64,000 nt of DNA from Grifola frondosa. Its lineage: Eukaryota > Basidiomycota > Agaricomycetes > Polyporales > Grifolaceae. A model generated the notes under the pieces. The model was not told where the DNA came from and searched no databases. It saw only the letters and a program-made list of their open reading frames with translations. Position 1 is the stretch's first letter, and every line of letters starts with the position of its first letter. The stretch covers positions 1,674,001-1,738,000 of the forward strand of contig LUGG01000001.1 in the NCBI GenBank assembly GCA_001683735.1, read 5' to 3'. This document shows positions 24,495 to 36,193 of the stretch, piece by piece. Both the position numbers and the translations under genes were made by a program.

Positions 24495-26449
24495 CTAGTC
24501 ATTGAGGGTCCGGTTCGCCGCGGACACCGGGTCCGCCTTGTTGACTTTCGTGTTCACATATGTTAGCTTGAATGAGAGGTTGAGTGACATGCCGATGACT
24601 CCCGCACGCCGGATGGAGTCATTTACTTGGAAATTTCTGCTACGTCCTCGGGTGAAGGCGCCTACCACTCCTTCATTGTCTCCTCGAATGAGAATGTCGG
24701 CGTTGGTTGCCCGAGTTCTTCAACATATCGGATGGCGAGTTCCACTGCTACCATTTCTGCCCAGCCGATGTCTCGTCCGCAAGCCTTCCATTCTGCAAGC
24801 GGCAACTTCCATCTCCATGCGGCCCAGCGTTCGCTTACTATGACTCCGATGCCCCAGTTTGTTGACGCGTCGACCCAGATTCCGAGGTCCTTCAGCTCGC
24901 CGCGAGGCGTTAGTGAACGCGTCACGCCTGGCAGGTTCAGTGTGTTCTGCCACCATTTGAGGTCTGAAATGACTGAGCGCGGGGATAACGTGTCGCATGT
25001 TTATTGGGGAAAGCTGCAATGAACGCGCAAAGGTTCGTGAGGTACGAGCGCCTTGCGGGTATACGAAGGTGATGTGGGAGAGCGTCCCGTTGATCGACAT
25101 CGCATCCTTCTGTGAAGTGCGCTCGCGCGCTATGTGGTCTAGGAAGAGCGTGAGTTTCGTGAGATACTTCTGGCGCTTTGTTTCGGGCAGGACACTGTGC
25201 GGTTCCACACGTCCCAGAGGAAGCCCAGGTATATTCCTGTGAAGGCGTGTTCCGTGCACTTCGTTTGATGCCACGGACACCCAGAGGCTTGGTGATGCGG
25301 AAAATGTCTTGTATGGTGTGGCTGTAGGTGAATGAATTCGGTGAGTTTCCGATCGTCTTAGGAAACCGAAAGTTGAACAGGTCGTCGACCCACTTCAGGT
25401 TCGGACCCATCTCGTTGGCGTCGAGAATATCTACGGTTGCGTCCATAGGTTCTCCTTGCAAGCCTACGCCCGATGTGATTCCAAACGGCACTGTGTGATC
25501 AATGTAGAAGACTCCTTCTTCGCATTGTATTACAATGAAGGCTTTGTGTGCGGGAAGGACGGGGAGGTTCCTGAACGCTGAGTCGATGTCAAGGGATGCC
25601 ACCTGCGTGCCGCGCGGAGCGACCGATATCTGTGGGTGTGTCAGTTCCAACGCTACGTTGCGATGAACTTCTGATAGATGAATAATTATATTCTTTGCGA
25701 CCGTCAAGGCGGGCATGTTCCGCTCCGGTATGCTCATGCAGGCTCAACCGTCAAGGCGGGCATTTCCGCTCGGGTTTGCCGCGAACCGTCCAGGTGGGCA
25801 TGTTCCACTCGGGTTCGCAGCGCTGATCGTCAAGGCGGGCAGCTCTCCGCTCGGATGCAGCAAATTCTTTCCGCAGTAAGGAAAGACGACGTACAATTTC
25901 CGCTACTTGCGCGGCAGTGCCCCATTTCGTGGGGAAATCCTCTGAGTTGATCTGACTATTGACGGATATCCCGTTCTCGTCTTTGAATGAGCAGTTTTGT
26001 ACTAGACGGAGTTTGCCTCTTGATCCGGCCTTTTCTATGACGGCTAATGGGGATGAGACGAAATTGCTGCCAAGAATCTTTTCCACCTCGCTGCGGGTGT
26101 ACGGGCCAGTCATGCGCCCGAGTTCGACCTGTTCTGCTATGTATGACTTGATGAAATCTAAGTTTTCGATGCCGGATGCATGATTTGCGGGTGTGAAGGT
26201 TTTCGGGATGGGATTGAGGTCACCGATGGGGAAACCGAATCGTATTCTATGAGGTAGGGAAGGATGCAGATCAAGAAGTTGTAAGCGACGCAGGGTGGAT
26301 TCGAACTCGTCCGCGTCGTAGGGCGTGATAATGCGGTCACGCTCTGATGCACCTCTTATCGTTGCCGTGATGCGTGGCGGAGCCGCAGAAGGCGCAGATG
26401 TGGGCGTCGGTGCTTGTGCAGTGTTTGGATCGGCAGGGGGTTTGTCCAT
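24495..26449 (-). CDS. DIRS-element reverse transcriptase-RNase H polyprotein
   Basis: From about ATG 26,449 the protein has a Pro/Ala/Thr-rich leader, then RT blocks: IRFGFPIGDLNPIPKTFTP, SPLAVIEKAGSRGKLRLVQN, and after an intron GTQVASLDIDSAFRNLPV, VPFGITSGVGLQGEPMDA and KWVDDLFNFRFP. The last carries the paired Asp of the RT active site. A thumb-like SINGTLSHITFVYPQG follows, then an RNase H-like part with IWVDASTNWGIG, CGRDIGWAEMVAVE and ILIRGDNEGVVGAF. It stops with TAG at 24,495-24,497. Several frame changes occur downstream of the RT core, some probably introns. The intron at 25,630-25,894 (GTACGT...CACAG) joins QVAEI to ISVAPRGTQ in frame. The start overlaps the end of gag in another frame. 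Confidence 0.78.
25701..25855. repeat. Four-copy ~40 bp minisatellite inside the RT intron
   Basis: Four imperfect copies of a unit like GTCAAGGCGGGCATGTTCCG begin near 25,701, 25,748, 25,786 and 25,827 (spacings 47, 38 and 41 bp). They all lie within the predicted intron 25,630-25,894, so they do not interrupt the RT protein once spliced. Confidence 0.75.
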
Positions 26450-27796
26450 AGATGTTGAATGCGATGCAGATTTCTTTTCTTGTGGCTGCGCTGACGAGTT
26501 TTTGGTCGGACCAGGTGGAGAAGGCTGGTTGACCGTTGGGAAGCGTGGTTCTACCGCACTCGTTGGCTCTGTGCCCGCTCTGCGCGCAGATGAGGCAGAG
26601 GGTCGGCGGACTTGGACGATCTGCCTTGTTGAAAGGGCCGTGACGAGTTGGACGGTGCCTGCCTCGAGTTCTCCGTTATCGAATTGTAATTCCTGTTATC
26701 GTTTCTGTCATACGACTGGAAGCGATTAGCGCTGTTGAAACGGGGAGTGGGGTTACGTAGCTCGGTTCGTGCGTTGAACTCCTCGTTCACGGCCATTCGG
26801 ACGTCTCGGAATTTGTTGACGTAGGCGTCCGAGCCGACGGTGAACGGTGCCTTCGTGGCGAAGTAGTTTGCACGTACTTCGATGTCGAACCTCAGGATGA
26901 CGGGGAATAGCTTCTTGAAGTCTTTCGTACCACACAGCCACTGGAGATGATTTTCGAAGCGCCGTACTATCGCAGTTTCACAGGTGCGTTCCAGTACTGG
27001 GAGGAAGTTGGCCCAGGCATCGCGCCAGTCCTCTGCCTGCATGTCGTCTTCTCTCGGCCATGGTTGACGTCGATTACTTCCTTCTTGATTCCGCTGGCGT
27101 TGTGTAGTTTTGTGTAGCTGATTTTTCCGGGGTTGCTTCGCATTTCGTGTATGGCGTCCGAGGTGCAGAGTGTGAGGGGAAGGTGGAATCCATTCGCAAG
27201 TAGAGCGAGTAGCGGCGGTGGCGCTTGCGCTGCGCGTTGGTCGAACAAGTCCGTCTGCAGTTCGGATCCGATGGTGAAGAATGGTGTACTAGGTGGAACT
27301 TCGCAGTCAGTTTTTGTTTGGGAGGTATTTGGGATGTCACCAGTGTCCGCTTCGTTGAGAAGCTTGAATGCGATTTTTCTGGATTCTGGTGTGAGTGCAA
27401 GTACTTCGGCGAGTAGTTCTCGAGCCGCTCTCTTCGCCGCTCGGGGTGCCTCTTCGCCGTTAATGTCTTCTTCGACGTCTCCGGAGTTCTTCCGCTTCGA
27501 ACCCGAAGTTGGGGACTGACTCCTCGACGTTTCTGGGTTCCCATTTCCGCGTCGTCGCCTGATCCGGTTGGTAACAACTCTTCATTGTCGCTGACTTCTT
27601 CTTCGCCTAGAGCTCTCCTAGTCGCCCGTTGTTGGTTACGTGCGTCGCGGAGTTTGTTTTCCGCGAACTCGGCTGGCTGGTCGCCTCGAGGCGGGGGCGT
27701 CTCTCCGTTGGACTGAGATCCAGAATCATCAGCGCCAAAGGCTGTGAGTTCTTTACCCCAACCCATCGGGTCTGTTGTTACGAGGCATATGTTCAA
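26337..27796 (-). CDS. DIRS-element Gag-like protein with zinc knuckle
   Basis: The element's first gene. From about ATG 27,796 it runs through an acidic/Arg-rich region (GDQPAEFAENKLRDARNQQR). A frame change near 27,500 leads to ESRKIAFKLLNEADTGD and PPPLLALLANGFHLPLTL. Then comes a conserved helical block: WRDAWANFLPVLERTCETAI, HLQWLCGTKDFKKLFPVILR and RFDIEVRANYFATKAPFTVG. The end carries a Cys/His cluster, TDAHICAFCGSATHHG then KRC, typical of nucleic-acid-binding Gag tails. It stops with TGA at 26,337-26,339 and overlaps the RT start by about 110 bp. The order and zinc cluster are those expected of a DIRS Gag; the exact splice path is uncertain. Confidence 0.6.
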
Positions 27797-27930
27797 ATCG
27801 GGTGTAATCTAACGAGCGGGAGCTCCGAAAAAGCGAAAATACTTAGGAACGGGCTGAGATGCGGTGGGGAAAGGATGAAGCGCGAGACGCGCAAGTCCTT
27901 ACCGCATTCAGCCCTACGCTTACTAAGCAT

Positions 27931-27974
27931 TAGTTTGACTTAGGTGCTCGCAGGCTCGCGCCTTAATCAAACTA
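27931..27974. repeat. Imperfect hairpin at the retroelement edge
   Basis: TAGTTTGACTTAGGTGC (27,931-27,947) pairs with the reverse complement of the sequence ending at 27,974 (TAGTTTGATTAAGGCGC), 14 of 17 positions. The loop is about 10 bp. It sits three bases from the junction with the right-hand direct repeat and may be part of the element's terminus. Confidence 0.5.
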
Positions 27975-27977
27975 CAC

Positions 27978-29154
27978 ATGCCGTTAGATGAGAATTGGGA
28001 ATTTCACGGAGCATCGCGCACCTCAACACATCGCGGCAGTTTCGCCACGATACCTACAATATGACGCATGGTCAACGCGCAATCATAATGCATTTTCTGA
28101 CATTCTTTATGGGGGCACCTCGCGCCGAGCACCGCAGCCAATTCCTCCACATCCATGTATTCGCTGCTGAGGTGCTCGCCGAAAGGCCTCTTATCCATTT
28201 GCTTCGCCCATCGATACTTCAGGCTCTGCCACTCGTGGTGCACCACTCGCGCCCGCAGTTGAAGCACTTAGCGGGCCGATGGTTGGCGAAGAACGTGGGA
28301 CTGTCGAGTGCCGCGATGAAGCGTCTTTCCTCTGCCTATGCAGCGCGACGAGCTTCGTCAAGTGGGGTGCGTCGACGCGATCCAGCTCCGCCACCCATCC
28401 TGGCGCGAAAAGATCCAGCATGAGCGTGCGCGTGGACGCGAGTTTTGCTTCTGGTATCCAGTTCATCCTGCATGCGATGCCGTAGACGCGGATTGGGGAG
28501 GCATTCACGACGGGAGACATGAGCGCGACGCGCGCGATCGCGATGGGCAGGGCATCTCGTATTTCTCGGCGGCGCACAGGAGCGACTCGAGGTAGTGGAT
28601 ATTCTTCAGGTCCGGGCAGCCTGTTCCGCTCACGATGGCTAGGAGCCCGGCGAGCACGTCGGCGTCCTCCTGTACATGGAGGACCTCTATGGTATTCGCG
28701 CCCGCGCCGGCTGTATCTTGGGGAAGCGTAAACATTGTGCGGAACCATCCGGACACAGCGACAAGAGTGTGCGAATGTATGCAGAAAGTAGTGTTTCCTT
28801 CGAGCAGAGTGCGACGTCTGCGTCGGGGGAGGCGAAGGCGGGGTGCGTCTTGGCGGCCATGCTCTCTTCATTACTGGTAAAGACCTGTGTGGCGACGACC
28901 TCGGTGGCGACTGCTTCAGTTAAAGTGGTTATATGCGTAGCCATTATGGATGTGAACGGCTAATGTCTCCTCGAGCGGACAAACAGGAGTTTGCATGCGA
29001 ACAATGATCAGAGACCCCTATCGTATGCTCCTTCGTTGACACCGAGCCGCATATACGGTCTTCGAACACTGTACATATAGTCAGAAAAGAGCAAGATGCA
29101 CTCGATTTTGCCGTGTGCAAAATTTCCATTAGCTTCGATGAGAGCGCTATATGC
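27978..29154. repeat. Long direct repeat, right copy (contains BTB member D)
   Basis: This ~1,177 bp block mirrors 22,250-23,417 in the same orientation and with the same endpoints (ATGCCGTTAG at the left, GCTATATGC at the right). It is nearly identical except for a ~25 bp extra stretch upstream of the BTB start near 28,950-28,980 and scattered substitutions or one-base deletions. Confidence 0.85.
28004..28944 (-). pseudogene. BTB/POZ domain protein, family member D (four one-base deletions)
   Basis: Starts at ATG 28,944 and follows member C almost residue for residue, but needs four frame corrections. Relative to the left copy one base is missing near 28,794 (after ALCSK), 28,549-28,552 (GGG instead of GGGG), 28,323 (GCGTC instead of GCGCTC) and 28,245 (CACCACTC instead of CACCAGCTC). 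Its last part is intact, including the five-G run at 28,111-28,115 that member C lacks, and ends VEVRDAP with TGA at 28,004-28,006. All four differences are deletions. Either this copy is decaying or the repeat was poorly resolved in the assembly. Confidence 0.75.
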
Positions 29155-29368
29155 TGTGAACAAGCATCATGTTAAGATGAACTGCGTTTGTGCTCAACGA
29201 TAAGGTCAACAAAGAAACTTGGGGAAAGTCCGGAGATTCGGTACGGCTACTAGATAACGCAGCAAGAGCTCAGCAGAAGATCTATATATTGGCCGATTAT
29301 AGTTGTGTACGGACACCCTTTTTGCATTAATCTCCTGTAGATTCTATCTCATCATCCCATCGAAGCGC

Positions 29369-30537
<1,169 letters not shown>

Positions 30538-31980
30538 ACCGGTGGAAGTCGTAGTATTGCTGTCAGTACTCTGCGTGTGATTCTTGGGGAGCCCGATGAG
30601 AATGAGGTCGGAGACGTAGTATCCGGCAGCCTTCAACTTCGAGTTGATATAGCGAGCGATGGCGACGAGCAAGAAGAAGGTGCCAACGAACGATGCCAGG
30701 AAAGCGAGCTGATATCGGTTTGGCATGCAATATCTTCCGCTGTACGCTGTGTCGTACGTTGGGGTTATCAGACTGCCACGACTATCGAGCGCTCGCGTAC
30801 CAGTGCGATCCGCCCGTTCGAGACGCGCGTACGCAGCATCGAGTACGAACAATATCCCACATAATAATCATCTCGACTGTACACGGGAACAGCATGTAAC
30901 TAATATCAAGGCTGAGCGATGGTTATCGATGGAGCACAGCTGATGACGAAAATATTCGGAATACAGCAAGCAGCGTCGCGGTCCTTGGCTTGCAAACATA
31001 GCCATATGAAAGCACGATGACAACCAGCCACACATGATTCAAGACACTCTAAGACTGTCACGAGGCCAAAAAATGCGGTGACGGCCTGAGTGTCAGTGGC
31101 GAGGGAGCTTCAGCCACTATCGTATGCTACTAGCACGGTTCGAGGTCGTGCCATATATGAATCTTTTTGCTACGGCAAATCATGAGTAGAGACAGTGTGC
31201 ACGGTGTCGATCTTTTGTTCGACTGACCGCCCAGTGCTCATGTGGATGCAGATCAGCCTCCGTATCTGCGCGGTGTTGGTTGCGCGCGATGTGGAATGTC
31301 GAAGATCATCGCAAACATGCTGATTGCATGGAATTCCAGGGGTGCCGAGCGCCCATCAACGCGTTGTCATTTTCCTTGAATGTATTCGGAAGTTGACCAA
31401 CGGGCGCGTCGAGACCGGATACCGAGTGTCGCAGTTGCGATAGACCCGTGTAGAGCAGACAAGATAGCAGCGTCACAGGATTGTGGGAGTGGAAAATTGA
31501 AGATGACATGCAGTGCCGACATGGCAACGTATATTACACAGCGCGTCGGCGGACGCTGGGTCTTATGAAGAAAGCCCACAGGGAGAAGGGGTGGGTGAGA
31601 ATAGTAGAGAATAGACATTGGTGGACCAAGGAGTCTGAGGTGCATACAAAGGAGAGGATGGAAAATATTTGGGCACGGTGGGAGGGATGAGCCGGGCGGC
31701 AGCGCCTGAGAGCGCGTAACGGCGAGTGTTCCGAGCCACGTGGATAATTCGAACGTTAATGAAGTTGGCAAACAGTCGAACGGTCGCTCCTTGTCCTGTC
31801 CCTCCACCCACCGACTCTCCCCGCTGGGGCCCTTGGCTTTGCTCCTTCTCTTTCCCTCTCTTTTCCTATCTTTCCTCTTTCTCTCATCTCCTTTTTTTTC
31901 TGACTTTCTTTCACTGTTTTGGGTGATCTTCCTTGTCTCCAGCGCTATCTACACGCCGGCGTGTCGAATCAGCAAAAAGC
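30538..31980. other. Gene-poor interval with a pyrimidine tract before the phosphatase gene
   Basis: No convincing gene is seen here. The minus-strand frame to 30,852 continues the reductase ORF upstream. From about 31,828 to 31,921 the plus strand is almost pure C/T (CTCTTTCCCTCTCTTTTCC and similar), a common core-promoter feature just upstream of fungal start codons; the next ATG is at 31,981. Other ORFs in this stretch are short and without recognisable motifs. Confidence 0.5.
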
Positions 31981-34106
31981 ATGGACGCCGCAACTCCTCG
32001 TCCGCAGTCTACTCTTCTGCCTCGCAGAAGGGGTCCTACTACTTCCCTCCGCATCGACACGCCCGTCCACAACCCTGGTATAGCGCTCTTTCTTAGCGAA
32101 AGCTTGGCTTCTGCATCGACCCTCTCTTCGACTACTTCGGACACAGATTCTTTCACTCTGCCATCCCCCAGCAAGCCTCGATCTCTCCGAAACATGAAGA
32201 AGCTGTCTATCACACTTCCCTCAGCGCAGTCCTCCACCAACTCCTTGGCTATCCCCCAACAGAGTCCTACAGCTCCATGGGCACCCTCCCACCAATTCAC
32301 CGGCAGTGACCAAGAGAAGGCCCTCTGTCATCTCACTTCCCAACACTAGTGGCGCTCCTCTTCTCCGTAGAAAGGGTGAGGACGGGGATGGCTCCCCCAC
32401 CGTCCCGTACGTAGATGGTCCCATTCAGATCCTTCCTGGTTTATGGCTTGGGTCAGAGGACAATGTACGCGATTGGAGGGGTCTTGTCGAACGAGGTATC
32501 AAGTCGGTGTTAAACGTAGCTAAGGAGGTCTCTACCGACTTTGATTCGGCGTCGAAGCCGCTGCGTCCGTTCATGTCGACTCCCGACTTGAACTCGACGA
32601 GGACTGGGCCGACCGCGTCTGAGTCCACTTATTACCCCGCGCATATACCCAGTGGTAGACCTGGCATGCATTACCTCAAACTCCACTGGTCCCACGGTCA
32701 GTCCGACCTCGTGCACGAAGGCTTCCCGGCGGCATTCGCCTTCGTGGATAAGGCCCTTGAACGTGGAGACGGCGTGCTCATCCAGTGCGTACAACACGCC
32801 GTGTCGACGTGAAACCCATGTCGTACTCACTATCTGATATAGCTGCCAATGCGGTGTCTCTCGTTCAGCCACCCTCGTTGTCGCATTGGTCATGCGGGCT
32901 GCCGCACAGCGCTCACCCAATGTTCCTCCAGAAGTATGGGCCTTGAAGGGCATGCAAGGCGCATACTCTTTTGTAAAAGAGAAAAGCAAATGGATCGGAC
33001 CAAATATGTCGTAAGTCGACTAGCTCCTTCCTCACTTGCGACTGACGTTTATTCTCTCAAAAGTCTTATTTATCAGTTGCTAGATTATGAGCGGTCTTTC
33101 AAAGCCGGAGAATCTTCCCCGGCCACTTCGGAGCTATCCGCGAAGAGGAATGGGGCCGTCGCCGTCAGGCGCTAGAAGATACGGACATAGAGGATGACAG
33201 AGAAAGCGTGGAGGTCATGCGAGAAGCGAGAGCCCTCGACCAGGCTATGGAAGATCGCATTGTCGCTCGCAAGTCGTCCTCGTCCTCTATCGGTTCTACT
33301 GGCCTCGGTATGGGTGCCGCTTGGAGAAACCGATATAGCGGTCGGAAACGCACCGGGTCGCTCGCAAGTGTACTGACGACCGGAAGCGTGTTAAGCGAGC
33401 ACTTAATGGAAGAAGATGAAGAGCCGGAGCTCCTGGGTGTTGGAAGCGATTTTGATGGCAAAAGCCTCAGCGGTTCAAGCGCCGAGCCGACCGAGGACGA
33501 ATCTAGCACTGCGTCCCACACTGCTTCTTACTCCAACACTATTTCTCCTGCTACTGCTCGTCCCGCTGTGCGACGTTCACCGTATTGCGGATGCCGCCTT
33601 CCGCCTCTCACAAAGGCATCGTTCAATCTTCCCCCTGTCCCCTCTACCGCCGTGAAATCGTCATTTGACGTCCCCCACCACCGCAACTAAGGATGAAGCA
33701 CCGTCGTCGTCCTCCTCCCCTTGGGATACTTCCTCCCGTTCCCTCCTCCCCCATCATCCCTGTAAATGCTCCCCCAGCGGTCCCTCGACCTCGTACCGAG
33801 TCGCGCAAACCAGATATCCCTCCTGCACACATTCGCAAAGTTGCCAAATCTCGACCCGTTTCGGTCGCTCTTGCAACGCCTTCACAGACCCTGTTCGTGT
33901 TCCCCCCTTCTCCGACGCTCATGACTCGTACTCCTTCTACGATGACTATTACGTCAAACGCTTCATATCCCTTCCCTTCGATCGCGACGCCCCGAGTATC
34001 AACATTCAATACAGAAGGGCGCCGTCGATCCTACATTGGATTGGGCGCGCCTGCGACGCCCACGGTCGCGTCCTCGCGAGTGGACGCCCGAGGATGGGTC
34101 GTATGA
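31981..34106 (+). CDS. Dual-specificity protein phosphatase (frame breaks)
   Basis: Cysteine-based phosphatase of the MAP-kinase-phosphatase type. ATG 31,981 starts a Ser/Thr/Pro-rich regulatory N-terminus. The catalytic domain begins DGPIQILPGLWLGSEDNVRD and RGIKSVLNVAKEV, then MHYLKLHWSHGQSDLV. The active-site loop HCQCGVSRSA (Cx5R) is formed across an intron at about 32,784-32,841. ALKGMQGAYSFVKEKSKWIG and YQLLDYERSF follow. A long low-complexity tail ends SSRVDARGWVV with TGA at 34,104-34,106. Frame changes not explained by introns occur between 32,200 and 32,305, near 33,131, and at the C5 run 33,672-33,676, where a sixth C restores PPPPQLRMKHRRRPPPLG. I read it as one live gene with sequence errors; a pseudogene is the alternative. 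Substrate could be a MAPK, as for Msg5. Confidence 0.75.
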
Positions 34107-34634
34107 CCTGATACGTGCTCAGCCCCTTGGCTAGGGGGTTTGAGTCGATGAAATGCATGCCATTGTGCCGTCGTAACATATTCGAATTCCTCCTGTTTGT
34201 TTTGTCTATGTTGCCGAGGCTCCAGACATTTCAGCGAGCGTTTGTGTTTGTCTTATTCTCTTCCCTGCCTCACGCCTTTGGACCTTTCTTTTTTTTTATT
34301 ATCCAGTTCGGTGCATGTACCACTGTTTATATGCGGGGCCTCCGTGGCATCTCTAGCATATCTTTATCCCCTTCTTGTTTTTATACGTCTGGACTTCGCA
34401 TCTGCATTGTCGTGTCTGTACAACATCCACGCATTTTTTCGGTGTCCTTTTCATCATTGTCTTCGCATTTGTTTCCTTCCGCTGTCATCATAGGCTTCCC
34501 GCATTTTATGCCGCTCCGCAGAGCGGACAACGAGCACAGAATAAAAAGCCCAAAACACTTGAGCGAGGTGTGAACGAAAGACTCGGAAAAAGCGGACGTG
34601 AGGCGAGGTGTGTATGTTACATGGGTAGTCGTGG

Positions 34635-35809
34635 TCACTTGAACACGCGCCCGACGCTGTTCTTCACAACGCCGGTGAGGATCTGCCCACCCAGACCCCC
34701 CAGGCCCATATTCCACCCTGACGATGCCAGGTTGTTCGCCCACTTCTGCTTGGCATCACGGTCGCTGCGGTGTCGCCAACGTCCATCAGTCAGGCTGCAG
34801 GTGTCAGGAGGTGTGACGGGACAGACGTACGCGTAGGTGAAGCCGATGGCATTGGTGACATTGAATATCAATGCGAGTATGACGATGGGCACGAACCTGC
34901 TTGCCGGACAACGGTGAGGGTGTGTAGGATGACGTCGGTGGGTACTCACGAGGGTTGAACTTCAGGAATGACACGATCAGAAGGGCGAGCCATAGTAGGG
35001 GGAACGTGTACACTGCTATCTGTATTCGAAAGGGTCGTGAGGATGGATTTCTCGAAGGATGGGAGTATTGACTGACCCAGAACATTCTATAATAAAGTGG
35101 TTCGTGAGCGCATGGTAGGTATCATTCAGGAAGCCCACGTACTTGGAGTCGATTGGATTAGCTGGGCGGAAGGCTGCCATGATGTGTGGTGAGAGTTGGA
35201 GCCTAATGACATACGAAACGAACTCACGTCCCGGCTCTCGAAGACCCAATAGCTCTCGCCATCGTCGTCAACCTGTGTAAGCAAAAGATGGGACAGGCGT
35301 TATCATTGGAATGTGCATTTCTGACCTGGTTCCAGAAGCGCAACCCGACCAGCGTTCGCCCTGCTACGTTCTTGATGTCCGACCATGCAAATTAAACTCC
35401 ACACATAAATATGGGTGAAATCACTTACTCGACAGTTCCAGAAGTCCATAGCTAGCAGGACTACGACGATGACGGACTGTCAAGAGATTCAATGAAGCTC
35501 ACAGCGTATTATGCCAGACATGACAGGTAGACTGACGGAGAGAACATAGTTGGATATTAGGAGTCCGCAGAGAATGTACACAGTTATCGCAGCTATTCGG
35601 AAGAGGTATAGACAGAAGAGGGCAAGTGGGTGGGCAGACTGTCGACGAATTATGAGGAATACTCCAGACCAAGCAGTTATCAGCATACTTGTCGAAAGAT
35701 TCCGGCAATGCCTGGTGTGTACAAGCCCAGCGAATCATTGAGCACGAGCGAGTGCATGTCTTGACGGCAGCTACGCACCAGATTCTGCGTCTCCAGGCGT
35801 GGAAGCCAT
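34635..35809 (-). CDS. TVP23: Golgi membrane protein Tvp23
   Basis: Small four-TM protein of the late Golgi involved in vesicle trafficking. Exons read [108 protein letters not shown] and then [20 protein letters not shown], ending VGRVFK with TGA at 34,635-34,637. The family signatures QSAHPLALF and [24 protein letters not shown] blocks are all present, split by many ~50 bp introns. I place the start at ATG 35,809 ([12 protein letters not shown]). The same frame is open upstream to 36,016, with a Pro/Ser-rich extension that could be the real N-terminus. No indels are needed. Confidence 0.83.
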
Positions 35810-36193
35810 GGCTTGTGTAGAACGAGCACCGGCATTTAGGCCAGCTGGACTGGGGGATGGCGTAGCGTTGATGTTCCCCGAGATCGGACGTTCATTAATG
35901 TCAAGTTCGTCAGGCTCGATAGTATCAAAAGCAATGCCGACGAGCTCATAGCGGAAAGGAGACGTCAACAACGATGAAAGTGAATACGAAGTTCGTGACT
36001 GCGGTCGCGGATGCAAAATGTGTACAGACGCCCGTTGACCTCGAAGGTTTGCTGTGCTTCGTGACGCAGTCTGATAATTTCATGACGGACCTTCGCGTTT
36101 CTGACCGTCGGCCACCAAAGAAACAACATCGCTTCTTGGGAGAGGTCTCCTACAGATTCCTCCACAAAACCGCCTCTACCACTGATCACGCCG

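Larger units (their letters stand above)
23418..27977 (-). mobile_element. Truncated DIRS-order (tyrosine recombinase) retrotransposon
   Basis: Reading right to left, the block encodes gag, then RT with RNase H, then a tyrosine recombinase. That combination, without protease or DDE integrase, defines DIRS-order elements. The recombinase breaks off at 23,417, exactly where the BTB-bearing direct repeat starts. Its second catalytic half (HxxR and Tyr) is lost, so the element is incomplete and presumably immobile. No LTRs are present. An imperfect hairpin lies at the right edge (27,931-27,974). Introns inside the YR and RT genes, and their open frames, suggest fairly recent insertion. Confidence 0.85.

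Noticed and set aside
26284..26300. tRNA B-box-like GTTCGAATCC on the minus strand
   Set aside because: It lies within the RT coding frame (DEFESTLRR) and there is no matching A box or cloverleaf.
22250..29154. Reading the two direct repeats as LTRs of a Ty1/Ty3-type element
   Set aside because: The internal genes are gag, RT-RNase H and tyrosine recombinase without protease or integrase, and the repeats carry a cellular-type BTB gene that also has diverged copies outside.
31367..31807. 146-residue minus-strand frame
   Set aside because: Low-information sequence without motifs, opposite the presumed promoter of the phosphatase gene.
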